DNA from: Aureimonas glaciei
Lineage (GTDB): Bacteria; Pseudomonadota; Alphaproteobacteria; Rhizobiales; Rhizobiaceae
DNA: 64,000 bases
Direction: 5' to 3'
Assembly (NCBI RefSeq): GCF_014643375.1
Contig: NZ_BMJJ01000006.1
Location: 62,001 to 126,000 of the forward strand
Position 1 is the stretch's first letter. Each line of letters starts with the position of its first letter. Below are positions 13,404 through 20,758 of this stretch, in pieces. The notes under the pieces were generated by a model. That model ran no database searches, was not told where the DNA came from, and worked only from the letters and a program-made list of their open reading frames with translations. A program made the position numbers and the translations under genes.

Positions 13404-13430
13404 CTTGAATGATGCGGCAGACTCGCCCAT
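13404..13430 (+). promoter_or_regulatory. Possible heat-shock-type promoter of the HU gene
   Basis: CTTGAA (13404-13409) is a perfect sigma-32 -35 hexamer, followed after 16 bp by CCCAT (13426-13430). The -10 match is incomplete, so this is tentative. The HU start codon is about 50 bp downstream. Confidence 0.3.
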
Positions 13431-13478
13431 CGTCCGCAGGAGTCGATGCGACTTACAGAAAAATCAGGAGGATGTCTG

Positions 13479-13754
13479 ATGAACAAGAACGAGCTGGTCA
13501 CTGCCGTTGCAGAGAAGGCCGAATTGTCGAAGCAGCAGGCGAGCCAGGCAGTCGATGCCCTGTTCGACGTGATTGAAACCACCATGGCCAAGGGCGACGA
13601 CATTCGCCTCGTCGGCTTCGGCACTTTCTCCGTGTCGCACCGCGCCGCCTCCAAGGGGCGCAACCCGTCCACGGGCGCCGAGGTCGACATTCCGGCCCGC
13701 AACGTGCCGAAGTTCGCGGCCGGCAAGGGCCTGAAGGACGCCGTCAACAAGTAG
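13479..13754 (+). CDS. hupB: Nucleoid-associated DNA-binding protein HU
   Basis: HU is a small dimeric protein that bends and compacts DNA. The 91-residue product begins MNKNELVTAVAEKAELSKQQ. It has the core GDDIRLVGFGTFSVSHRAA and the DNA-embracing arm KGRNPSTGAEVDIPARNVPKF, including the intercalating proline of the RNP segment. It ends with FAAGKGLKDAVNK, as in the HU family. An exact AGGAGG stands 7 nt before the ATG at 13479, so the longer open frame starting at 13446 is not used. Its position just after lon is the usual order in alphaproteobacteria. No clear terminator follows. Confidence 0.97.
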   Translation: MNKNELVTAVAEKAELSKQQASQAVDALFDVIETTMAKGDDIRLVGFGTFSVSHRAASKGRNPSTGAEVDIPARNVPKFAAGKGLKDAVNK

Positions 13755-14154
13755 GCTCGTATCGCGCCTCGCCGCGGCATGTCCCGGCAGGCGCTGAGCC
13801 AGGCCTCGGACCCTTCCACATGGCCAGTGGGCAGCCCCGCTCTATCGGCGGGCACTGCAAGCGTCACGGCCGCAGGACCGCCTTGTCGGCCCCGCGGAAG
13901 ACATGACTGGGTAAGACGGCCGCCGGTCGACAATCCCGGCAGCCGCTCCGCCGTCCGTCTCTTCAGCGCGCGGCGCGCCTAGGGCAGCGCCTGCGAGGCG
14001 GCTCAGTCCTTTTCTAGAATCCTCCGGCGGCACGCACCCCGGACAGAACTCTCCCCACCGACGATCGAGCTTTCACCGCTGTCAGCCCTTGCCGGCAATG
14101 CCGTGCGGCGAGCCTTGCCGGTGCGCGGACATGAGAGGAGCCGCAAGACGGCCC
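13755..14154. other. Intergenic region between the HU gene and the MFS exporter gene
   Basis: These 400 bp separate the conserved proteostasis block from accessory genes. I see no tRNA, no insertion sequence and no convincing reading frame. The base composition is mixed and there is no strong hairpin after the HU gene. Confidence 0.5.
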
Positions 14155-15654
14155 TTAGCGCTCCAGGCCGGGCCTGCTGACCGCTGACGACGCGATCGGG
14201 TGATGGACGCGCGGCACCATCAGCGCCGTGACGAAGGTCAGGACCGACACGACGAACACCCCCCAGAACGTCAGATGCAGGGAATGGCCGAGCGCCAGCC
14301 GTGCCGACGCTTCGCCGACGAGCGTCCCCGGGCGCTCCAGGAGCTGCCGGATGGTGTCGAAATCGACCGGCACGATGCCCCGCCCGCCGGTCGCCAGGCT
14401 GATGTTGAAGACGGCCCCGAGCGCCGTCGCGCCGAGCGTGCTGCCGAGATTGCGCGCGAAGATGTTGGAAGCCGTCGCGGCGCCGCGCTCTCCCCATTCG
14501 ACGCTGCTCTGGATGATGACGATCGCCGCGGTGCTAAGAAAGCCCATGCCGAGACCCATCACGACCGAGCCGATCGCGGCGACCTGCGGCGAGGTCGACG
14601 GGTTCAGGAGGACGAAGCCGATGGCGCCGAGCGGCAGCAGCGTCGCGCCGAACAAGAGCGTCGGTCGCAGGCCGAAGCGGGCGAAATTGCGGGCCGCGAG
14701 CGTCGCCCCGATCGGCCAGCCCAGCACCATGGCCGTCAGCGTGAAGCCGGCGACCAGCGGCGATTGCCCGAGGACGCCCTGGACATACATCGGCAGGAAG
14801 GTCGTCAGGCCGATGATCGACATGCCGCTGAGGAGGGTGGCGATGTTGGCGGTGGCGATCGGCCGCCGGCGCCAGAGCGCCACGTCGAGCATCGGCGTGC
14901 TGGCCCGTTTCTCCTGCAGGATGAAGAGCAGCGCGGTGATGATGCAGACCACGAGGGCGCCGAGGGCGATCGCGCCGCCACCTTCGGTGCCCGCTTCCGT
15001 CAGGCTGATCATCAGCGCGGCCACCGCGACGGCGAAGAGGGCGGCGCCGGCATAGTCGACGCTCTGGCTCTTCGGCGGCACGCTCTCGTGAAGATAGGCG
15101 ACGAAGCCCGCCGCCGCGGCAAGACCGATCGGCACATTGATCCAGAAGATCCAGGCCCAGCTCACCTGCTGGATGATCAGCGCCCCGGCAAAGGGGCCGA
15201 CGACCGACGAAATGCCCCAGACGCTGGCGAGGTAGCCCTGGATCTTGCCGCGCTCCTCGATCGAATAGAGGTCTCCGACGACCGTCAGCGCCACCGGCTG
15301 GATGGCGCCGGCGCCGAGGCCCTGAACGAGGCGGAAGGCGATCAGCGTCGGCATCGACCAGGCGAGGCCGCACATCACCGACCCCAAGAGGAAGACCGCG
15401 ATGCCGATCAGGAGAACCGGCTTGCGGCCATAGACGTCAGCCAGCTTGCCGAACACGACGGTGGTCGCGGTCTGGGCCAGCAGGAAGGCCGAGAACACCC
15501 AGGAATAGAGGTGAAGGTCGCCGAGCTGGCCGGCGATCTGCGGCATGGCGGTGGAGACGATCGTCGCCTCGATGGCGATCATCGCCATGGCGGCCATGAT
15601 CGATCCGAGGATGAGCGGACGGCGGAGGGTGGGGGAGGCGAGCATCAAAACCAT
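14155..15654 (-). CDS. MFS multidrug exporter, DHA2 (EmrB/QacA) type
   Basis: This 499-residue inner-membrane transporter would export drugs or metabolites in exchange for protons. Hydrophobic segments suggest 14 transmembrane helices, the DHA2 number. Family motifs are visible: the TM1 region IEATIVSTAMPQIAGQLG, motif A as GKLADVYGRKPVLLIG (about residues 70-85), the TM4 region RLVQGLGAGAI, and the antiporter motif C-like GVWGISSVVGPFAGALI-type segment (about 145-165). There is no adjacent membrane-fusion protein, so it is not an EmrAB pair. The start is uncertain: no clear ribosome site precedes the ATG at 15654, and the ATG at 15645 is equally possible. Substrate unknown. Confidence 0.88.
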   Translation of the reverse strand: MVLMLASPTLRRPLILGSIMAAMAMIAIEATIVSTAMPQIAGQLGDLHLYSWVFSAFLLAQTATTVVFGKLADVYGRKPVLLIGIAVFLLGSVMCGLAWSMPTLIAFRLVQGLGAGAIQPVALTVVGDLYSIEERGKIQGYLASVWGISSVVGPFAGALIIQQVSWAWIFWINVPIGLAAAAGFVAYLHESVPPKSQSVDYAGAALFAVAVAALMISLTEAGTEGGGAIALGALVVCIITALLFILQEKRASTPMLDVALWRRRPIATANIATLLSGMSIIGLTTFLPMYVQGVLGQSPLVAGFTLTAMVLGWPIGATLAARNFARFGLRPTLLFGATLLPLGAIGFVLLNPSTSPQVAAIGSVVMGLGMGFLSTAAIVIIQSSVEWGERGAATASNIFARNLGSTLGATALGAVFNISLATGGRGIVPVDFDTIRQLLERPGTLVGEASARLALGHSLHLTFWGVFVVSVLTFVTALMVPRVHHPIASSAVSRPGLER

Positions 15655-16129
15655 TCACGGGTTGATCGCGGTGGGCCTGTCCGTCACGGGAGGGCGGCAG
15701 CGCGAAACGCTGGACGGGCCATGGGGATGATCCCGGCTCGGATATTCCGGCGATGGAGACGTGGGTGGCCTTTAGGCGCAGCCCCCATCGCTGGCAAGCG
15801 CCGAACCCTCAGCCGGCACCACAGGCGTTTGGTCCGCGCCTCGACGACTTGAGCCCGCCCCGCAGGCCGTCCGCTCCGCTGTCCCGGCTGAAAGACGTCG
15901 CACGCCGGGAACGGGCTTGCCACAAGGTCAGTGACCATCACGGCGGAATGGTCGCCAAGAACCGGATTACAAAAGAGAAAATCGACATTGGCTGACGATT
16001 GATTTCGTCAGAAGTAAACACTGTGCTAATGTTCAAATTAATCGTTCGTCACCCCGCAGTGACCAAAATTGGCCCCCGGGATGCCCGATCCTCGTCTTCG
16101 AGGCGCTCGCTCCATCAGCCGGGACTACC
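15655..16129. other. Divergent intergenic region with an everted repeat
   Basis: These 475 bp lie between the minus-strand MFS gene and the plus-strand Crp/Fnr gene and must contain both promoters. The right part (15960-16060) is A/T-rich. It contains CTGACG (15992-15997) and CGTCAG (16006-16011) separated by ATTGATTT, a likely operator near the regulator's promoter. No gene is supportable here. Confidence 0.5.
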
Positions 16130-16909
16130 ATGACCCCCTTGATTTCCCAGCAGTCCGTTCGCAACAGGCTGCTCCGGTCGTTGTCGCCCGGCGATTTCGC
16201 TCTCCTGGCGCCCAATCTGGTGAGCGTCGAGCTTCCGCTTCGCTGGATGGTGGAGGAGCAGGGCGAGACGATCCAGTTCGTCAACTTCTTCGAGAGCGGT
16301 ATCGGCTCCAGCATCGTCAGCGGCTCGAACGAGGAACGCGCCGAGGCGGGCCATATCGGCTGGGAGGGCATGTCGGGACGGGCTGTGGTCCTCGGTTCGA
16401 CCAACTCCATCGGCAGTGTCATCATGCAGGTCGCCGGATCCAGCCTGCAGATCACCGCGGCGCGGCTGACCGACGTGATGCGGGAGAGCATCACGGTGCG
16501 CGAACTCTTGAACCTCTTCGTTCTGGCGAATGAGGTCCAAGTCGCCCATACGCTTCTGGCCGCGACGCGATTCAGCGTCGGCCAGCGTCTGGCGCGCTGG
16601 CTGCTGATGTATCATGACCGGATCGATGGCGAGGACCTGCCGGTCACGCACGAGCTTCTCTCGCTGATGCTCGGCGTGCGGCGCCCCGGCGTCACCGATG
16701 CGATCCACGTCATGGAGGGTGACCACGCCATCCGGACGCATCGCGGCATGGTCCAGATCCTGGACCGCCCGCTTCTGGTGGTCATGGCCGGCGGATGCTA
16801 CGGAATCCCCGAACGTGAATATGAACGGCTGATTCCGCTCGCCCTGTCCCGGTCCTGCTCGCCCGACCCCGTCGAGCCCGGAAAGAAGAGATCCCTGCAT
16901 GTCGTCTGA
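16130..16909 (+). CDS. Crp/Fnr-family transcriptional regulator
   Basis: This 259-residue protein has the two-domain layout of the Crp/Fnr superfamily. An N-terminal cupin-like effector domain covers about residues 1-125. A dimer helix and a C-terminal winged helix follow, with FSVGQRLARWLLMYHDRI and the recognition region THELLSLMLGVRRPGVTDAI (about 180-200). The effector domain lacks the cysteine cluster of Fnr and the clear cAMP-binding RxS motif of Crp, so the signal is unknown. Similar 'Crp/Fnr' proteins are abundant in Rhizobiales. The TGA at 16907-16909 lies inside the start region of the next small gene (11-nt overlap), which suggests coupling. The everted repeat at 15992-16011 may be its operator. 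Confidence 0.85.
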   Translation: MTPLISQQSVRNRLLRSLSPGDFALLAPNLVSVELPLRWMVEEQGETIQFVNFFESGIGSSIVSGSNEERAEAGHIGWEGMSGRAVVLGSTNSIGSVIMQVAGSSLQITAARLTDVMRESITVRELLNLFVLANEVQVAHTLLAATRFSVGQRLARWLLMYHDRIDGEDLPVTHELLSLMLGVRRPGVTDAIHVMEGDHAIRTHRGMVQILDRPLLVVMAGGCYGIPEREYERLIPLALSRSCSPDPVEPGKKRSLHVV

Positions 16910-17159
16910 TGAAACCCCCGCCGTCAAAGCCGCGCAGACCTATTTTCGCAATACCGAGATCCGGGCGGAAAAAGGCACGGCGATGACGATGATCGCCACC
17001 GCCGCCGACGCGACGCAGGCCAAGAACGAGCGGCTTCGCGCCGCCCGGCTGGCCCGTGACGAGACCGAGCGCCTGGCCTCGGAAGAAGCCGAGAAGGCCA
17101 AGCCGGCGCCCAAGCGCCGCAAGGCTGTGCCGAAGGACAAGGGCCCGGCCGGAGCGTAG
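16899..17159 (+). CDS. Small basic Ala/Lys-rich hypothetical protein
   Basis: I do not recognise this 86-residue protein. It begins MSSDETPAVKAAQTYFRNTEI. The middle (residues ~38-65) is a charged helix rich in Ala, Arg and Glu, and the C-terminus is lysine/proline-rich (AKPAPKRRKAVPKDKG), so a nucleic-acid-associated or disordered protein is possible. It has no signal peptide or membrane segment. Its start overlaps the end of the Crp/Fnr gene by 11 nt and its stop is 6 nt before the next gene. That makes translation within one operon likely and argues that it is real. Confidence 0.6.
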   Translation: MSSDETPAVKAAQTYFRNTEIRAEKGTAMTMIATAADATQAKNERLRAARLARDETERLASEEAEKAKPAPKRRKAVPKDKGPAGA

Positions 17160-17165
17160 ACGGTC

Positions 17166-18125
17166 ATGATCGTAATCGACGCGCCCGCGGTGGAGCGGCT
17201 TCTCTCCTGGCCCGCGCTCGTCGGCGCCATCGGCGACATGTTCGCGGCCGGATGCGTCGCACCGGCCCGCCATCACCACCCGTTCGATATCCCCGGAGAG
17301 GACGCCGGCACCCTCCTGCTGATGCCGGCCTGGGCGCCCGGCGCTTTTCTCGGGGTGAAGATCGTGACCGTGGTGCCGGCCAATGGCACCCGAGGCCTGC
17401 CGGCCATCGCCGGAACCTATCTCCTGTCTTCGGCCGGGACCGGCGAGACCCGCGCCGTCATCGACGGTGCCAGCCTGACCGCCTGGCGCACCGCCGCCGC
17501 GTCGGCGCTCGCCTCGAAACACCTGTCACGGCCGGAGAGCGAAGACCTCGTGATCGTCGGCACCGGCGCCCTGTCGGCGCGGCTGGCGGCCGCGCATGCC
17601 AGCGTCCGCCCGATCCGCCGCATCCGGGTTTGGGGGCGCAGTGCCGAAAAGGCCGCGGCCGCGGCCGATCGAATCCGGGCTGACGGCCTCGAAGCCGAGG
17701 CGATCACCGACCTCGAAGCGGCCGTGCGCTCCGCCGACATCGTCAGCTGCGCGACCCTGTCGCGGGCGCCGCTGGTTCTGGGCGACTGGCTGAAGCCGGG
17801 CGCCCATCTCGATCTCGTCGGCGCTTTCAATCCCGGCATGCGCGAGAGCGACGACGCGGCCGTTACGCGCTCCAGCCTCTTCGTCGATACCCGCGAAGGC
17901 GCGTTGCATGAGGCTGGCGACCTGATCCAGCCGATCCGTGCCGGGCTGATCGGCCCCGAGGCGATCGCTGCGGATTTGCGCGAGCTTTGCCTCGGCCTGC
18001 ATCCCGGACGAAGGCGGGCCGACGAGATCACGCTGTTCAAGTCCGTCGGTGCATCGCTCGAGGATCTCGCTGCCGCTGTGCTGGTCTACGAACGTTTCAA
18101 GGCAGCCGAAAACCCGTCCGCCTGA
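17166..18125 (+). CDS. Ornithine cyclodeaminase / mu-crystallin family protein
   Basis: The 319-residue protein belongs to the NAD(P)-dependent family that includes ornithine cyclodeaminase, alanine dehydrogenase (archaeal type) and cyclic imino-acid (pyrroline/piperideine-2-carboxylate) reductases. It shows LTAWRTAAASALASKHL (about residues 100-116), a Rossmann loop VIVGTGALSARLAAAHA (about 128-144), and the C-terminal signature DEITLFKSVGASLEDLAAA (about 285-303). The substrate cannot be read from the sequence. It is 6 nt downstream of the small basic protein and probably co-transcribed with the Crp/Fnr regulator. The neighbouring MFS and threonine aldolase genes suggest amino-acid metabolism. 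Confidence 0.88.
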   Translation: MIVIDAPAVERLLSWPALVGAIGDMFAAGCVAPARHHHPFDIPGEDAGTLLLMPAWAPGAFLGVKIVTVVPANGTRGLPAIAGTYLLSSAGTGETRAVIDGASLTAWRTAAASALASKHLSRPESEDLVIVGTGALSARLAAAHASVRPIRRIRVWGRSAEKAAAAADRIRADGLEAEAITDLEAAVRSADIVSCATLSRAPLVLGDWLKPGAHLDLVGAFNPGMRESDDAAVTRSSLFVDTREGALHEAGDLIQPIRAGLIGPEAIAADLRELCLGLHPGRRRADEITLFKSVGASLEDLAAAVLVYERFKAAENPSA

Positions 18126-18164
18126 CGGCAGTCGCCGTGCGGCGGGCGAGAGCCCGGAAGAGGC

Positions 18165-18179
18165 CCCTCCGCGGGAGGG
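18165..18179. terminator. Short stem-loop between convergent genes
   Basis: CCCTCC (18165-18170) and GGAGGG (18174-18179) form a short GC stem with a 3-nt loop in the 71-bp gap between two convergent genes. No U-run follows on either strand, so termination is only a possibility. Confidence 0.3.
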
Positions 18180-18196
18180 TGCCCCTCGGCCCGCCG

Positions 18197-19417
18197 TCAG
18201 GCCCGGCGCACGCGCCGGAAGGCGACGATCGCGCCGATGAACCCGCAGGCGGAAAACAGCGCGAAGGTCACGGCAAAACTGCCGATCGCACCGGCGATGA
18301 GGGCGAAGCTCGAGGGTCCGACCATGACGCCGAGAAAGGTGTAGATCAGGACGCCGCCGGTCATCGCGCCGGCCTGCCCCGCTGGGGCGTGGCGCGCCGT
18401 CTCTGCCAGCAGCACGCCGTTCCAGCCAAGCCAGATCGCCCCGCTGAGGGTGAGCAGGACGACCTGGAGGATGGTGGGAAGCCGGTCGATCTGGCCGAGG
18501 GCGAGGGCGCTGAGACCGCCGGCCACGCCAAGGCCGCACAGGGTGACGAAGCCGCCGCCCAGCCTGTCGGCGAGATAGCCCCAGCTGACGCGCCCGATCG
18601 CGCCCGACAGCTGCATGGCGGCCGCCAGCGAGCCGGCGGCGAGGATCGGCCAGCCGGCATTTTCGACGAGGGTCGTCACCGCGAAGGCGCTGAGCGAGAG
18701 CTGCACGCCGGAATAGAGGAAGCCGAGCATGGCCAGCGCCCGGAGGTTCGGATCGGCGAGAAGCTGGCGCTGATCGGCGAGAAAGCCGCGGGCGGCGATG
18801 GCGGAAGCCGGCGGCGGCTCGTTCGGATGCAGGTCGCCATGGGTGACCTGCAGGAGCACCGCCAGCGCGATCGGCACGATCGCCGAGAGCGCCAGTCCCC
18901 ATTGCCAGCCCATCAGGATCGCCAGGAAAGGGAAGACGAGGCTCGCCAGCACGCCGCCGAGCGGCACGCCGCTCTGCTTGATCGAGAAGACGAGGTTGCG
19001 CAGCCGCGCCGGCGTGATGCCGATCAGGAGCTGCGAGGCCGCCGGGTTCTGGTAGCCGTAGCCGATGCCGACCAGCACCGAGCCGAGGATCAGGAGATCG
19101 AGCCGCGCCGCCGCAAAGCACAGGAGGCCGGCGGAAAAACAGGCGAGGCAGAGCTGCTCGACCCTGAGCGGCCCGAAGCGCCGCAGCGTCGCGCCGGCAT
19201 AGGCCGAGGCGAAGATGCCGGCGAGGTAGATCAGGCTGATCTGGTAGCCGACGAAATGCGGGCCGATGCCGAGCGACTGGCTGACGGCCGGCGAGATCGC
19301 CGTCAGGGCGAGCGCGGCGGCCGTCGCCACCACCTGAACGGCGGTCGCGCCGACGAGGATGCTCCACAAATGCGGGCTGGCGCGCTCGTTCGTCTGAGCG
19401 TCGGAAAGGGTCGTCAT
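18197..19417 (-). CDS. MFS transporter, 12-TM
   Basis: This 406-residue protein has about 12 hydrophobic segments and a short hydrophilic N-terminus. Recognisable parts are the TM2-3 loop YAGATLRRFGPLRVEQLCL, the TM4-5 region GIGYGYQNPAASQLLIGITP, and IKQSGVPLGGVLASL in TM5. This pattern resembles cyanate/organic-acid-type MFS carriers. The substrate is unknown. It lies 60 bp downstream of the threonine aldolase gene on the same strand and is likely expressed with it, so import of an amino acid or derivative is a reasonable guess. Confidence 0.85.
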   Translation of the reverse strand: MTTLSDAQTNERASPHLWSILVGATAVQVVATAAALALTAISPAVSQSLGIGPHFVGYQISLIYLAGIFASAYAGATLRRFGPLRVEQLCLACFSAGLLCFAAARLDLLILGSVLVGIGYGYQNPAASQLLIGITPARLRNLVFSIKQSGVPLGGVLASLVFPFLAILMGWQWGLALSAIVPIALAVLLQVTHGDLHPNEPPPASAIAARGFLADQRQLLADPNLRALAMLGFLYSGVQLSLSAFAVTTLVENAGWPILAAGSLAAAMQLSGAIGRVSWGYLADRLGGGFVTLCGLGVAGGLSALALGQIDRLPTILQVVLLTLSGAIWLGWNGVLLAETARHAPAGQAGAMTGGVLIYTFLGVMVGPSSFALIAGAIGSFAVTFALFSACGFIGAIVAFRRVRRA

Positions 19418-19477
19418 GGGCCGGCTCCGGCTTGGCAGGACGGCTTCGGCCTGGCGTTCGAGTTCAAACCGTGAAGA

Positions 19478-20503
19478 TCAGGCGGCGCGACGGGAGACTG
19501 CGGAAAAGACGTCGAGCGTCCGCTCGACCCCGTTCTGCGGAATGTCGCGATGCAGGACGAGCCGCATCTGCGGGCTGACCGCGGCGAGGATGTTCGCCCC
19601 CTGCAGCGCGCTGGCGAGCGGCTTCAGCATCGGCGCGTCGACATGCAGCATCACCATGTTCGTCGCGGCCTGGGTGACGGTGATGCCGTCGATGCCGTGC
19701 AGCCCTTCGGCCAGACGCCGGGCCATGGCATGGTCGGCGGCCAGGCTCTGGATGTTGTGGTCGAGGGCGTAGAGGCAGGCGGCGGCGAGGATGCCGGACT
19801 GGCGCATGCCGCCGCCCAGAACCTTGCGCCAACGCAGCGCCTTCGCGATCAGCTCCGGCGTGCCGACGAGGCAGGAGCCGACCGGCGCGCCGAGGCCCTT
19901 CGAGAAGCACAGCGAGATCGAATCGAAGGGCCGGCAGATCTCGGCGATGGTCAAGCCGCCGGCGACCGCCGCGTTCCAGGCGCGGGCGCCATCGAGGTGG
20001 AAGGCGAGCCCCGCGCTGCGTGCCAGGGCGCCGGCGGCCTCGACATAGGCGGGGTCGAGGACCGTGCCGCCGATGGTGTTCTCCAGAGCGAGCAGTTTCG
20101 TGCGGGCGAAATGCGGATCGATCGGCTTGATCGCCGCACGGATCTTGCCGAGCGGCAGCGAGCCGTCGGCATCGTGCTCGATCGGCTGCGGCTGGATCGA
20201 GCCGAGCACCGCGGCGCCGCCGCCCTCGAACCGGTAGGTGTGGGCGCCCTGGCCGACGATGTACTCGTCGCCGCGCTCGCAATGCGCCATCAGCGCGGCG
20301 AGATTGCTCTGCGTGCCGCTCGGAAAGAACAGTGCCGCGGCCTTGCCGGCGCGATGCGCGACGGCCGACTCCAATTCCTTGACCGACGGGTCATCGCCCC
20401 AGACGTCGTCGCCCACCGGCGCATTCGCCATGGCCGCCCGCATCTCCGGCGACGGCCGCGTCACCGTATCGCTTCTGAGATCCACGGTCTGATTGGTCGA
20501 CAT
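19478..20503 (-). CDS. ltaE: Low-specificity L-threonine aldolase
   Basis: This PLP enzyme of the aspartate-aminotransferase fold cleaves L-threonine or L-allo-threonine to glycine and acetaldehyde and can act on other beta-hydroxy amino acids. The 341-residue product begins with the family start VDLRSDTVTRPSPEMRAAM. It has GDDVWGDDPSVKELE and HLDGARAWNA, and the PLP lysine is Lys202 in LCFSKGLGAPVG. The length is normal. I chose the ATG at 20503, because the family N-terminus starts there; the open frame extends 20 codons further without homology. Upstream is a perfect -35 (TTGACA) with a palindrome over the -10 region. An MFS carrier gene follows. Confidence 0.93.
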   Translation of the reverse strand: MSTNQTVDLRSDTVTRPSPEMRAAMANAPVGDDVWGDDPSVKELESAVAHRAGKAAALFFPSGTQSNLAALMAHCERGDEYIVGQGAHTYRFEGGGAAVLGSIQPQPIEHDADGSLPLGKIRAAIKPIDPHFARTKLLALENTIGGTVLDPAYVEAAGALARSAGLAFHLDGARAWNAAVAGGLTIAEICRPFDSISLCFSKGLGAPVGSCLVGTPELIAKALRWRKVLGGGMRQSGILAAACLYALDHNIQSLAADHAMARRLAEGLHGIDGITVTQAATNMVMLHVDAPMLKPLASALQGANILAAVSPQMRLVLHRDIPQNGVERTLDVFSAVSRRAA

Positions 20504-20522
20504 GCCTGGCAATCCCTGTTGG

Positions 20523-20563
20523 TTCGTCAGCCTGACGAAGTCCCGCGTGGTTCGGATTGTCAA
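20523..20563 (-). promoter_or_regulatory. Threonine aldolase promoter with overlapping operator
   Basis: On the minus strand TTGACA (20563-20558) is a perfect -35. The -10 area 17 bp downstream overlaps TTCGTCAG-C-CTGACGAA (20523-20539), an inverted repeat with perfect 8-bp arms. An operator over the -10/+1 region suggests repression. The half-site TTCGTCAG also occurs upstream of the Crp/Fnr gene. Confidence 0.55.
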
Positions 20564-20692
20564 TCGTTTACAGGGTTATCCCGGGATCGGGGAGTGGCGC
20601 GGTGATATTCCGTGCTCCGCCGTGGCATCCAGGGCGCAGTGCGAGGGAGCCGTACCGAGCGTCGGGCCCGTCCACAGCGGCATCCGGGAGGA

Positions 20693-20749
20693 CCGGGCGA
20701 GAAGGTCTCGCCCGGCACGGCCAGGCGGCCCGCCACGGGGAGGCGGGCC
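20693..20749 (-). terminator. Two tandem stem-loops after the peptide-transporter operon
   Basis: Downstream of the binding-protein stop the minus strand meets GGCCCGCC/GGCGGGCC (20727-20734 with 20742-20749). It then meets a 10-bp stem CCGGGCGAGA/TCTCGCCCGG (20693-20702 with 20706-20715, 3-nt loop). There is no good U-run. The pair probably protects or ends the operon transcript. Confidence 0.6.
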
Positions 20750-20758
20750 GGAAGGCGG

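Noticed and set aside
13755-14154. Site of island insertion after the HU gene (tRNA or att site sought)
   Set aside because: No tRNA, integrase, direct repeat or insertion-sequence end is visible, so a mobile-element boundary cannot be supported.
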